From NCBI RefSeq assembly GCF_027943255.1, contig NC_072895.1:46846001-46910000 (forward strand): 64,000 nucleotides of DNA, given 5' to 3'. Shown here piece after piece: positions 44,226-54,889 of this stretch. The notes under the pieces were generated by a model that made no database searches, had not been told where the DNA came from, and worked only from the letters and a program-made list of their open reading frames with translations. Within the stretch, counting starts at the first letter, position 1. Each line of letters opens with the position of its first letter. Position numbers and translations under genes: made by a program. This DNA comes from Anastrepha obliqua (Eukaryota; Arthropoda; Insecta; Diptera; Tephritidae).

Positions 44226-46204
44226 AAATATGGCATATATAATATATTAAAATAATGGCACACTTCATCCAAAAATTTAGCATCGTTGATTTAATTAGGA
44301 TAGATCGAATTATTGTAAGTATGGTTGTGGAGGCGTTATCGGCTCACTGGCTCATTGACCATAAAGCTGTGAATGAAGATTTGCCAGGTTTACTCAGCGA
44401 CAAATGGAGGTGGAAAGACAGCATGTTTCTCCATACGCGACTTCATGAAACTTTTAAGCCTCGCACGCCTTCTTTTAATAGCAGCTCACTTAAAACTTCA
44501 ATTGGAAAAATTAAATCTTAAAATTCAGTTTCATGAAATACAAAGGTGAACTATTTGTGCACTTTAAGAGTAATCTCTGTAGTGTTGGTATATAAACTCA
44601 CACATATTTAGATCAAATAACTGCGTACTATGTATTGCAAAAGGTGAATCTAAATAAAAACTGAATTGCCAGCTACAGGCAACCGATTTTTAGCTTTTTC
44701 AATATCAAGCGCACATTGCGTGTGAAAAGTGTGAGTATGAGGATAGGAAGTGATGCAAAGGTATGCTAAATTCTCCAAAGAGAAGGAATAAGACGAGAAA
44801 TAAAAAAATTAAATACAAAAAGTTTAAACTGAGAGGAAACCCTCCTATCAAATGGGCAGTATAATAATTTAATTCAAGAAATTACAGCAGAAAAAATGCG
44901 ATGAAGGAAAGAATGCATTGCAAAAATATTAAAGTGACGGAGTGTTTTGGTAAAACAAATTTGCAGAAAAAAATGTGCCTGGTGCGTGCCAAAAATTTAG
45001 CATAAACTAAAAAAACAGCAAACAAAAAGAAAAGTAAGAGAAGCTGCTTTTTATTTTTTAAATGCAATAATTTTTTTAGCGTTTTTTCGAACCCTACTTC
45101 GGCAACATTTGCACTTTGTAAAGCCAAGAAGCCAATCATTAGCAAGTTATTGAGCAAAAAAGTAAAAAAAACAAAATTATAAGTGCCAGCGAAATTCCTC
45201 GTCAATACTCATTTGCAATTTGTACTTGAAGATTTCCAAAGGAATTTTACTGCAATGATTGAATAAATTTATGAATTTTATTGCCTTATGAAGTACATTT
45301 TTGAAACGTCGAAGAAGATCAGCGTGATTATAATCGGCGAAGAATTTGACTTCAATATCACAAATACAATAAAATGCAAAAACAATTCAATACATTAGTA
45401 TATTCAATTAGCCAAGTTTCCTACATTCACATATATACATACATATGCGCATAAGTACTATCACATATTATACTTCAATACTATTCGATTGTTGTTTCGC
45501 TGCCCCTGCCTCTGCCACCACCGCCTTAGTAGAGGTTGACTGCCACATTTATTATTTCGTATTATTGTATTATTGCCAAATGAACTTGTTATTAAGCGTT
45601 TCTCACGCTGATTGGTAGTAATTTTCTCGATTCTCAAATAAATGTACGCCATTCATTTGCTAATGCGCAGATGCCGTGTCGCTGTTGACGCCATTAAGCT
45701 TAAGCTTCATTCGCCCACCTTCAAAGTCACACATTTGGGTCATTCTGATTTATTTTATTTTATTTTTATTTTTTTTCTTTCCTTGTATGCGATAAAATTT
45801 AAACTCAATTTCATATTTTAAATCACTTTTTTCACTTAGCTTTTTTTTCTTCTCCACCCTGCTTCTTCTAACCGCGGCCGCGTACGAGTAATTGTTGCCA
45901 CTTCACTTTCTTTCATTAGTTAGGTGATAATATTAATTGTTGCTTGCATAATTAAAATTTAAAATTTGCATGTGAGTACAAACCTATTTTTGTACTTCAT
46001 GAAATAGTTCGTGAGTATATTTGAGGCACTAATTCTCACGCTTCGCTTTTTGTACCTTTTTTTATTTTGGCCGTCACTTTTTGGATAAGTATCATATTTT
46101 CCGTCTCTATACGTACTATGACGTCTGAAACTCATTTAGCATGCAGGTCGCGAACGGGTAACGCAAATTAATATTGCCATAACCCTTTTAAAATAAATAA
46201 AAAT
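44226..46204. other. retn intron, non-coding
   Basis: No gene recognised. The frames at 44255-44521 and 44882-45205 lack known motifs. Confidence 0.5.
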
Positions 46205-46495
46205 AATAATTGGCGCGTACACTTCTGTTAGATGTTTGGCCGAACTCCTCCTCCTATTTGTGGCGTGCGTCTTGATGGAGGGGCCTATAAATGGAGAGAC
46301 CTACAGTCTCAAGCCGCCTTCGAACGGCAAATGGTTTTCTTAAGAGGAGCTGTTTCACCCGAGAAATACTATTGGAGGTTTGCCATTGCCTGCCGAAAAA
46401 ACTCGTTCTATTATTTTGCTGTCTCATGCACGGATATTCGAATCTACGCACTGCCGAATGTCATGCACCTACCCATTCGACTACGATGGCCGTTC
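46205..46495 (-). mobile_element. tRNA-derived SINE in the retn intron
   Basis: Inverted copy of the 14160 SINE. The tail TTGGCGCGTACACTTCTGTT is at 46210, the body GGTTTGCCATTGCCTGCCGA at about 46376, and the head is near 46480. The region around the B box is diverged. The plus-strand frame at 46232-46513 is an accident of this repeat. Confidence 0.8.
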
Positions 46496-46779
46496 CATTT
46501 TTTAATTCACTAATAATTGGCGATTTGAGTAAATGATGAGCGAAGCCACATAAGGAGGAGCTTATTTGAAATAAGGCTCACGAAGTTAACTTCTTCGCCT
46601 TGCTAGTTTCAGTTTCAACCAACGAGAACTAAACCACCATAACCCCCTTTGGACTTCCGAAGAGGAATGAATGGAACAGAGCGGCAATCCAACTGACGAA
46701 AGCTGGGTTCAGTGTTTCAAATACATCTTTTGAAAAATGGTGTACGCTTTACAGAATTCAAGGCTCTCATTGAATAGAC

Positions 46780-46880
46780 TTTTGCTCTACCAGGGTCAGT
46801 CGAAAGAGTTTTCTCGGCAATTAAAAGTATTGGAAGGCCCAGAAAACCAGCTTAAAATCAAAATGCACAAAACTAACACC
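46780..46880 (+). mobile_element. possible hAT transposase C-terminal fragment
   Basis: FALPGSVERVFSAIKSIGRP, then RKPA and a stop. It resembles the hAT dimerisation motif (around PSSxxxERxFS), with frame breaks. Short and isolated, so only a tentative call. Confidence 0.35.
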
Positions 46881-47094
46881 TAATTTGATACAGATACGAT
46901 TTTTTGTTGGTGGAAAGTGTTCTATATTTCATAATTTTTTGCGGAAATGGAAAAATAGAGTAGGCAGATATTTTTTTATTTTGTTTTATAACAAATAAAA
47001 CAGTGTTCCCTTATTTCATGTAATGCAAGAAAAACACAAAAAAAAAAAAAAAAACGAGCAGCTATTTATTTCTAATTTTAAAAATTTTAAGGTA

Positions 47095-47260
47095 TTTAGT
47101 ACTTTGTCGGGTATCCTTTATTATAAATTACAGCTTGAAGCCTACATGGCATGAAGTCAGCCAATTCTTTTGTGTATTCTGGACTAATTTGGTTCAAATA
47201 AGGTGTGAGTGACTGTAATTTGGAACAAAGCTGCTTAAAGTTTCATTTGAAAGAAAAAAC
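47095..47260 (-). mobile_element. Tc1-like transposase C-terminus
   Basis: Minus strand: LTPYLNQISPEYTKELADFM, PCRLQAVIYNKGYPTKY and a stop near 47097. The (M/P)xRLQAVIxxKGxPTKY ending is the usual C-terminus of Tc1/Tc3-type transposases. Only the last about 40 residues remain. Confidence 0.7.
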
Positions 47261-47689
47261 AGATTTGTTAATAAAAAAATTTAATAGTGGCACTTTTAAC
47301 TACCTTTGAGAAAGAAAACTCGACTCAGCTCTCATAAAATTGTATAATTAGAATGCATTTGAAGTGAAATATTTCTTTTTTGTTTTGAAACTTTGGTTAC
47401 GAAATGAAATTTGTTTCATTAATTATTTTTGCGCATACGACCAAAATCAAATAAATCAAAACAAGTCCTCCCGTTTTGGAGAAATCAGCACTCTAGGCCA
47501 GTCGTATGGATCTCTAAGGCTCTGTAAAAAAAATATAAGTCTACAAGCATTCTCCCATATATTAGCATATACATAATTTCAAATTTTCGAAAAGTTTACA
47601 AGTAAAGTGCGAATTTATAAGCGCGAAAGTAGACGGAGCTGACGTTTAGTTTCACAGCAGACACATCACCGTGATAAATAAAGTGACAG
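47261..47689. other. retn intron, non-coding
   Basis: AT-rich, no gene recognised. Confidence 0.45.
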
Positions 47690-48770
47690 CTTTGCTGTCG
47701 TGTGGAGTTGCCTGTCTCCCATCGGCGCATCCCCAGGTGGCGGAAAGGGAAACGCTCAACAGATAAGCCGGTTAGGTGGGAACAAAATACCATTCGCGGA
47801 CCAAAACAGGCAACACCTGCTTGGAGGTGTAGGTAGTTTGTTTAACTATCACCAAGCTAGGATAGACGGGGTGGCAACCTACTTATTCGTATCTTAATTG
47901 CTAACGAATCGTCAAATTCACAGCCTCTGATAAATAATCGGAAACCCTCGTTGACAACTTTTGGCTATCAATAAAGACTAAAATTTGGATCATAAAAACT
48001 CTTAGGGACAACGACTGTGTCGACCCCAATATGAAGCAATAGGCCGACCGGTTCTAAACTATGCTGCGCCTGTCTGGTCGCCTCAAACCCGTGATTCCCA
48101 GTGGACGAAGCTTCAGGCTTGCCAAAACACTGCATTAAAGATCGCGACAGGATGTCGTATGATATCACCGATACAACACGTACACGATGAGGCCCTTATG
48201 CTGCCTGTTAAGGAGCATAACAAATTGCTCAGTAAGCAGTTTCTGCTAGGGTGTTACCGCAGGCCTCACCCATGCAGACACCTGCTTGAGCCTGAGCCAC
48301 CTTCCAGGCACATCAGGAGGCATTTCCTCAACTACGCGGACGAGATCCTAGACAAAACAGACAAACAGCTACTGGATCGGACAGTGTACAGATAGGCCAT
48401 AAACGACATTCATCGGGAAACTCTTCTTAAGCTCCCGACCCCCGAATTCCGTTATCGGAGTCCAACCACCACCAATCGCAGACGAAGAGCTCCAACTTCC
48501 CCGAGAGTCCCGCGTAACCTTGGCACAATTACATTCTGGATACTAGAGCAGGTTAAACTCCTACTTATCCAGAATCGACCCCGACATACTAAACATTTGT
48601 CCAGCATGTGAAGGCACCCCGCACGACACTAACCACCCTTTCACATGCCCCATTAAACCCACTCATCTAACACCCCTCTCCCGTTAGATGAGCTAGACAA
48701 AGCCGACCGGTGATTACGCTACACTCACAAGGCAAAGGTACTGCTACAACAACAACAAGAACAAACCTAA
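47690..48770 (+). mobile_element. Jockey-like LINE with C-terminal ORF2 and CAA-type tail
   Basis: The sequence at 47690-47890 looks like 5' or spacer LINE sequence. At 48030-48400 ORF2 is legible: VLNYAAPVWSPQTRDSQWTK, then HVHDEALMLPVKEHNKLLSK, QFLLGCYRRPHPCRHLLEPE and PPSRHIRRHFLNYADEI. Downstream, broken frames keep the CPAC...H...C tail near 48600 (TGTCCAGCATGTGAAGGC). The 3' end is CTACAACAACAACAAGAACA at 48741, the short CAA-repeat tail also seen inverted at 53905 and 57070. Confidence 0.82.
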
Positions 48771-51326
48771 TATGAACGCACGCCTTTTTCAAGTTGAGCG
48801 TGAAATACGACGCAACAACAACAACAACAACGCTATAATATTTCGTTCCAGTGCTTAAACGAAATCGGATAGACCGGATCAGGAGAATTTTATTCTGGAA
48901 AAATTAATGGAAGTAATCACGAATCCGGAGTTGGTATTCTCTGACGCCCTATGCTCCTCAAGGACTTAAAGGAAAACATATACTTATATTTTTATTTGCT
49001 ATATTTCAGGATTTTTCAATGACACTGTCCACCATCGCCATCTTATACAAAATCATCCAACAAATGGCGTATGCTCATAAAAACCAAAACTGTTTTTAAG
49101 TATGAGAAAATTTTCCCACCGACTCGCCACCACAACTATTTGCTTCAATGAGGCGTCTTTATGCGGTGTAATAATTTAAGTAAAAATTGAAATTTAATTA
49201 AAATATCTGCACCAAAAACCGCAGAGCAGCAGGAGCCATAAATGAGTATTACAAACATGCTTTGTGTGAGGCGTAGCCGGGTGAGAAAAAAAGAACAACA
49301 CGAGGGCAGTAGAAACCATTTGCTTACGTACAAAATTGTACAACTTACCCATATAAAAAATTTTCTATATCATACACATACATATGTATGTATGTATGTG
49401 TGTGTGTGTTTTAGATGGGTGAAAATAAAATTGTATGCAGTAGAAACGCAAAAAAAAAACAAATCATATTTTAGCTAATTTTCCTGTGCTTTTTATGTAC
49501 TACTGGGTGCTTTATGGCTGTCAAAAGCTTTCACGTAAAGACTGTGTTGTGCTTTCCAATATATATGTGTGTGTGTGTGTAAATGAGCGTTTTTGCGTCA
49601 GTATTAGTGCACAGCAGTAGTAATATGTACAAATGTATTTGCGATTTATGTTGTTTATATTTATTTCCACCATGGCAGCAGACATAAATGCGAATGGCAA
49701 CAAATAAAGCCAACATTTTTATGATCTGTTATTAGCAATTGTAAATTATTGCATGAGCACTAAAAATTGCGAGCCATTGTCTGTCTGGCCGACGCACTGC
49801 TGCAGTTGAACGTAATATGTATGTATGCGTGCATGTATGTGTGTTAGTAAGTTAGACAACTAGTCGAAGTGCAGATGCATACTCTCTACCTCTCTAAATA
49901 TGTATGCCTGCGCGAATGTGAATGAATGTGCCAATTCAAGCCAACGAATGTGGAGGCGACTGCTGGCAACAATGGAGAAGCTGGTTAGACGATAAATTGG
50001 TAGTTAAGAGTTTTCCAATTTTTTTTTAACATACACTCACACTCGACCGCAGTAATGTACAGAAATATTTAAGCATTAATAATTTTTTATTGTGAAGAAA
50101 AAAATGACAGACGTAGACATTCGATGCAAATTATGCGCGTAAAATTTAGCTAAAATTATTCCAAAAAACACATAGACTGAAAGTAACTGTTACTTAGGGC
50201 GTTGGCGACTGTGCACCACTGTGTTTCACCATAAACGCGCGACCACCATGGCGTATACGCATACTATTATTTTATACAGTTAAAGAAAACCGTTTCCCGT
50301 TGGTTATTTTTTGTTGTTTTTGTTTTTTAATTATAAACTACTCATGCCTCTTTGTTGTCTGCCACAATATGTATATACAGTTTTAACCAAAACATAACTT
50401 ATTTTATAATTTACTGATGCTGCCTGCTGCCTGCCGTCTGCCGTCTAGACAGTTAGTTAGTTAGCCAGTTAGCAAGAAGCCACAAACGCCTTTTGTGGCA
50501 GCAAAAAATATTTAAAAACAAAATAAATAAAATGCAATAGAAATCGTTGCTGCAAATATCTTTGCGGTTGGTTGCAAGCAACATTTGTTCAACATTTGGG
50601 GCATGCAACTGCATAATAGTTTATTAGTTAGTTCGTTCGTTAGACAATTGGTGTCTCAAGTTTCCAATGCTTGGTTTCTGCGTGCGGTGAAAAGTGCGCG
50701 GCCAACGTCTGCCACATAAAATGTGTCATCAACACAATAACAATGCCTAACTTGGGACAACAACGGCTTCACATTGCTGTCAATGCGAGCATTACCATTG
50801 AAGATAGGTGGCTGGCGCTTTTCTTTTGCACTTTTACATACGATTATTTCTGCATAAATTCAAACACACGCGCTAACAAATTTCATGCATGAATGTGTTG
50901 CACTTTGGAGGCATAAAAAACGGTTAGCCATTTTCACTTCTTTAAACGTTTTTGTTTTTTTTTTTAATAAGTTAGGTTTGCTGATAGCTCACGAAGGAAG
51001 CGAGCGAAAGAGGAAGCGAAAATGGTAGCGGTTAGGTAAATGATTGCTCGAAGCGATGGATAAAAAAATTAAATTCGTATTTTGGGAAATCATTACAATG
51101 GGAAAAAGGAGGATAAAGAACAGGGCAGCGAGAATAAGAAGGGAGTGTGGATGACGACCGAACGATGAATGAGTTTACCGCGTCATGTCAGTAATAAAGT
51201 TCATCAGGTGGCTAATATCAAGGACTATCACATCAGCAGCTGTCGCAAAGAAGTGAGTACCTAAATCTTTGACCCGCGAGAACAGCACTGAAAAAGAGAA
51301 TTTGCTGAGATGATTCCATATCATGC
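48771..51326. other. retn intron, non-coding, microsatellites
   Basis: (CAA)n lies near 48812-48830 and TATG/TG repeats at 49375-49408 and 49555-49580. TTAG-type repeats (TTAGTTAGTTAG) lie near 50452. No gene recognised. The frames at 49145-49716 are shadows of the repeats. Confidence 0.6.
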
Positions 51327-52060
51327 TGTTGTTGTAGAAGCATAAACATTCCCCATACTTACATACAGGGAATGCTGCTGAAGTGACAGTCCTTGGCCGG
51401 GTATAAATCCGGGTCGTTCCGGTAACGTAGAACCGACTGTCGTGGGAACGACATATCATCCTCTATACATCTGATGCGAAAAGGACTCGAAGTAATATCG
51501 AGTTGCAAGCAATGCCCAGTAAGAACATTTACAAATTTCGAGAGCTGAGGCTTTGTTAACTGTAGAAGCTACCTCGAGCGCCTCCGATCCACTCGTGAAG
51601 GATCTCGCATGTACTCACTGAGTTGATGCGAAACCCAAATGCGATGCGAAAATGATGCGAAGTCAAAGAGATCTCAATTGAAAACAAACATCCAAGTCTG
51701 TTGAGGTGAGAAAGCAAATGACTGATTCTTAGCCTTGCGAAGACTAGTCAACTGAGATGATTTCACCTCTTTATCGTCAGTACAACTGGCTCAGAAGACG
51801 TTGGGTGGATCTGAAATGAATAGTGGCCAATTAAGGCGCCCAAAATTAACAAAAGTTGCGACTTTAATAGCCTTGGAAGCTTTCTTGATATGTTCTCTGA
51901 TACAAATAAATTGAAGTTGTTATAAGACCTCTGCTTACTTTCACCGCATACAATGCCAGTGCTCTCACCAAGCACTCGATGAGTTGTCTCGAATGTGGCA
52001 GAGCACAAATTGTAAAGGAAACGGCCAGCCTCTTTGCGTAGCAAAAGCACTGTAAGAATT
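51327..52060 (-). mobile_element. LINE remnant ending in a conserved 3' hairpin
   Basis: Minus strand. At 52050-51763 an open frame ends with RKLPRLLKSQLLLILGALIG and HYSFQIHP, the GALTGHY-type C-terminal helix of I/Jockey-group ORF2. The 3' end at 51460-51327 carries CGGGTATAAATCCGGGTC-type sequence (plus strand: GGCCGGGTATAAATCCGGGT). It also carries a stem-loop with arms CATTCCC...GGGGAATG, then GCTTCTACAACAAC. The same 3' end is found at 60900-61045. Confidence 0.65.
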
Positions 52061-52362
52061 TTGTGACGAATGAAGAATTAACCCTAAATAACTAAACCTA
52101 AATCAGTGTTACCCTGTTACTAATCATTCGTCTCACAGACTACAAATTAAAAACAAGCATATTTTTATATTTCTTTTTTTCATTTCAAACAAATGAATGT
52201 AAATTAAGAGAAGTATCTTATATTAATATTTCTATTTAACTATTTATGGAAGTCTTGTTAGTGAAGTGATGTGACGGGAATATGTCGAATTTGCAAAACT
52301 GCCGGCGTAAGTAGTCTATTAGACGAATGTTTAGTGATATAGGCTTAAAACAACGCATATGT
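52061..52362. other. retn intron, non-coding
   Basis: No feature beyond the ATGT (52359-52362) that borders the hairpin element. Confidence 0.5.
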
Positions 52363-52627
52363 ACCTTCTACTCAAATATGAACGAGACGGTATCAATAAA
52401 ACGGTCCGCGGATGACATATGGCAAAAATAAATTTTTTGTTTTTTGGTAGGAGCTCGAGCTTGATTTGTTTACAGTAGCACAGAAGACAAACTATGTGAC
52501 ATATCACTCTGAAATTTGCCATGTAAGCTTATAACAGTACTACCAAAAAACAAAAAATTTATTTTTGCCATATGTCATCCGCGGACCGTTTTATTGATAA
52601 CGTCTCGTTCATATTTGAGTAGAAGGT
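52363..52627. mobile_element. hairpin MITE, ~90-bp arms, next to the retn 5' splice site
   Basis: The left arm begins ACCTTCTACTCAAATATGAA at 52363. The right arm is its near-perfect inverse and ends at 52627. They share CGGTCCGCGGATGACATATG and the stretch to ACCAAAAAACAAAAAATTTA. The flanks are ATGT on both sides (52359-52362 and 52628-52631), a likely 4-bp target duplication. The spacer is about 80 bp with no coding capacity. The element ends 25 bp from the ARID exon donor (52652-52651). Confidence 0.88.
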
Positions 52628-52652
52628 ATGTTACAAATAAGTAGCTACTTAC

Positions 52653-52836
52653 TGTGTTCTTAGTGTAAATGCGGCGCTTGTTATACTCGACGGCAAATGT
52701 AGTCCTTTAATAATTTCCTGCCATAGTTTTTTATTGATAACTTCGACTAGGCCGCCACGCGCTATTACCAAATTATATAGCTCATACAAATCCAACACGG
52801 ATTTTGCCATTATTGGTAAACGGTTGATGGGTGAAC
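52653..52836 (-). CDS. retn: retn, exon encoding the core of the ARID domain
   Basis: 184-bp exon. The acceptor TTGCTTATATTTGCAG|GT has a long pyrimidine tract, and the exon starts at 52836 with two bases completing a Gly codon. The donor is ACACA|GTAAGT at 52653/52652, phase 2. It encodes SPINRLPIMAKSVLDLYELY, NLVIARGGLVEVINKKLWQE and IIKGLHLPSSITSAAFTLRT. These are helices of the AT-rich interaction domain, including the helix-turn-helix that contacts DNA (NKKLWQEIIKGLHLPSSITS). The match to dead ringer/ARID3 is essentially residue for residue. The preceding exon (ending in FSFMQKRG-like residues) was looked for on the minus strand up to 64000 and not found. Retained/dead ringer regulates embryonic patterning and neuronal identity in Drosophila. 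Confidence 0.95.
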
Positions 52837-53904
52837 CTGCAAATATAAGCAAGAAAAAAAACGATAAAATAATTATTAATAATATAAAAATGTATAACTA
52901 CCTAACCAGCGAACTATCTTTTTATAAAAAATATAACTCAAATTCCAAATTGTATACAAAAATTAGAAAAATAGCAAACATTTTTTAACACAGTTTTCTA
53001 GAAAAAATTTTATTATGAAGTATTATAGTTTGCACAATTTTAATGTAATCGAATACAAGTTCCAAGTTGCTAAAAAATCCTGTTGATTTTTTGTAATTTT
53101 TTTGCTTGACAGTGTTGGTGTTACGCATTTTTTTCATAAAACAAATGCACGATTTTTTTATTTTTATTTTGGATTTACATACACACGGTTTTTGTTACTT
53201 TTATAAAAAAAAAAAAACAATAACGAGCAGCCAAAAAACAAAAACAATAATAATAATAAATAATGAACGTCCAAAAAATAAATAAAAAAAGTGAAAAAAA
53301 AAATTTTCAAAACTGGTCCAAAGGTTGAGGTGCATCATTTTGTCACGAGCTATAACTTCTTCATTATAGACCTTCAAGTAATAAGATAGTTCTACGTTTC
53401 TCGGGCGTTTTTGCAAATTTCATTAAGGGCCTGCCCTTTTTCCACTAAAATACTTTCGGAATAATTATGGAACGGGCACATAGTGCATATCCTCAAAAAG
53501 TATTTGTCGAGTTTCTTTCTCAATTCGTCGTATGCGTCTTGTTGTTGGTGGTGAAAGAGCCTACACTTTTGAGACACTTCCAAGCTACAAGCCGTTCCTT
53601 TATGTGAATATTTTTCAGCGGGCAGATGCCGGTGATGGCATATAGTATACGGCTGGCAGTTGGTAGGCTATGAAACTGGCCAACATCATTGAAGGAAAAT
53701 TATAACAGCACTGACCAAACCAAAGACCGAAGGCGATTTTTTTTTTCGCTTCTATTAGCACAAAACAAATCACAGGATATGAAGTTTAGAAAAAAAAATC
53801 TCGAAATCTTATTGGTAGGACTTGTGAGCTATACTTCAAGTGTTATCCTCCCCTTATTCACCAACCAAAGATTATAAGAACCAAACGTATGCAACCCCGA
53901 AGCT
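52837..53904 (-). other. retn upstream intron, non-coding
   Basis: Begins with the acceptor tract of the ARID exon and is then AT-rich with A-runs. The 63-codon minus-strand frame at 53392-53583 (Cys/His-containing, CTMCPFHNY) is the only candidate peptide. I do not recognise it, and it may be transposon debris. Confidence 0.55.
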
Positions 53905-54170
53905 GGCTGTAGTTGTTGTTGTAGCAGTAATACAAGCCTCGTCAGTGTAGGGTATATCACCGGTCGTCTTCGTCTGGCTCATCTAACGCTAGGCCCAGTA
54001 GGTTTTAAAGGGCATGTGAAAAGGTGGTTAGTGTCGCGCGGGGTGCCTTCACATTCACAGCCGACTTTACATTAGCGGAATGACTCGGGTTTTTCCCGAC
54101 CAAGGGCTGCCGCCCCAGTAAACTAGCCTTGTCTAGTGAATAGTATCACCCGACGCTGGAGTTGCTTTTT
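53905..54170 (-). mobile_element. LINE 3' end (Jockey-like)
   Basis: Inverse of the 3' end at 48590-48770. TGTTGTTGTAGCAGTAATAC at 53910 is the CAA-type tail. CTCATCTAACG and GGGCATGTGAAAAGGTGGTT correspond to the C-terminal coding and untranslated region, and GCGCGGGGTGCCTTCACATT to the Cys/His tail. Confidence 0.7.
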
Positions 54171-54351
54171 GGCTCATCTCCCTGTATAACTTTAAAACGT
54201 TAGAAAATAAAGACGCGTCCTAATAGTAAACACTGGTTATTTTCACAATTAATTATTATTTTTTTCTACAGCTAATTTTGTGATAAGTAGTTAATTACGG
54301 GTCGAAGATATTTATCTATAAAATACTATTGCATTTACATATATACATATA

Positions 54352-54889
54352 CAGGGTTGGCCATATTAAACTGACCCATGTGATTATTAAAAAAATATGG
54401 AAAAAGAAACATTTTTTTATGTTTCATTGTGAAAAACATTTAATTTAGTTCAAGGAGATTCGTTTACATCACTTTTTGAATATGATATCGCGCAAGTGGT
54501 CGCCCTTAGCACGTATTTGGATATGTACAGGGTTGGCCATCTTAAACTGACCCATGTGATTATTAAAAAAATATGGAAAAAGAAACATTTTTTTGTGTTT
54601 CATTGTGAAAAACATTTAATTTAGTTCAAGGAGATTCGTTTACATCACTTTTTGAATATGATATCGCGCAAGTGGTCGCCCTTAGCTCGTATAGCGTAAT
54701 GTGCCCGTTTTTCGGCGTTTCCCATAGTTTTGGCCAGCGTCTCGGCCGATATGGCGGCTATTTCCCGTCGGATATTGGCCTTAAGTGCGCCTAGTGTCTT
54801 TGGCTTGTTGACGTAAACCTTAGATTTCAAATTACAGTAAAAAGTTATAGGGTTACTCAATGGGTCAGTTTAATATGGCCAACCCTGTA
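54352..54889 (-). mobile_element. mariner-like deletion derivative with three copies of its end
   Basis: TACAGGGTTGGCCAT(A/C)TTAA occurs at 54352 and 54530 in one orientation and inverted at the right end (to 54889). The segments 54352-54529 and 54530-54706 are tandem copies (about 178 bp) of the same transposon end, each with GCGCAAGTGGTCGCCCTTAG. On the minus strand the right end leads through a short leader straight into the transposase C-terminus: SKVYVNKPKTLGALKANIRR, EIAAISAETLAKTMGNAEKR and HLRDIIFKK. The catalytic core is deleted. The family resembles the rosa-like group (usual WGYxKxKVYVNKP). Confidence 0.85.

Noticed and set aside
53392..53583. 63-codon minus-strand frame with CTMCPFHNY, possibly a host exon
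   Set aside because: Flanking stops, no splice support and no recognised family. Left as unassigned.
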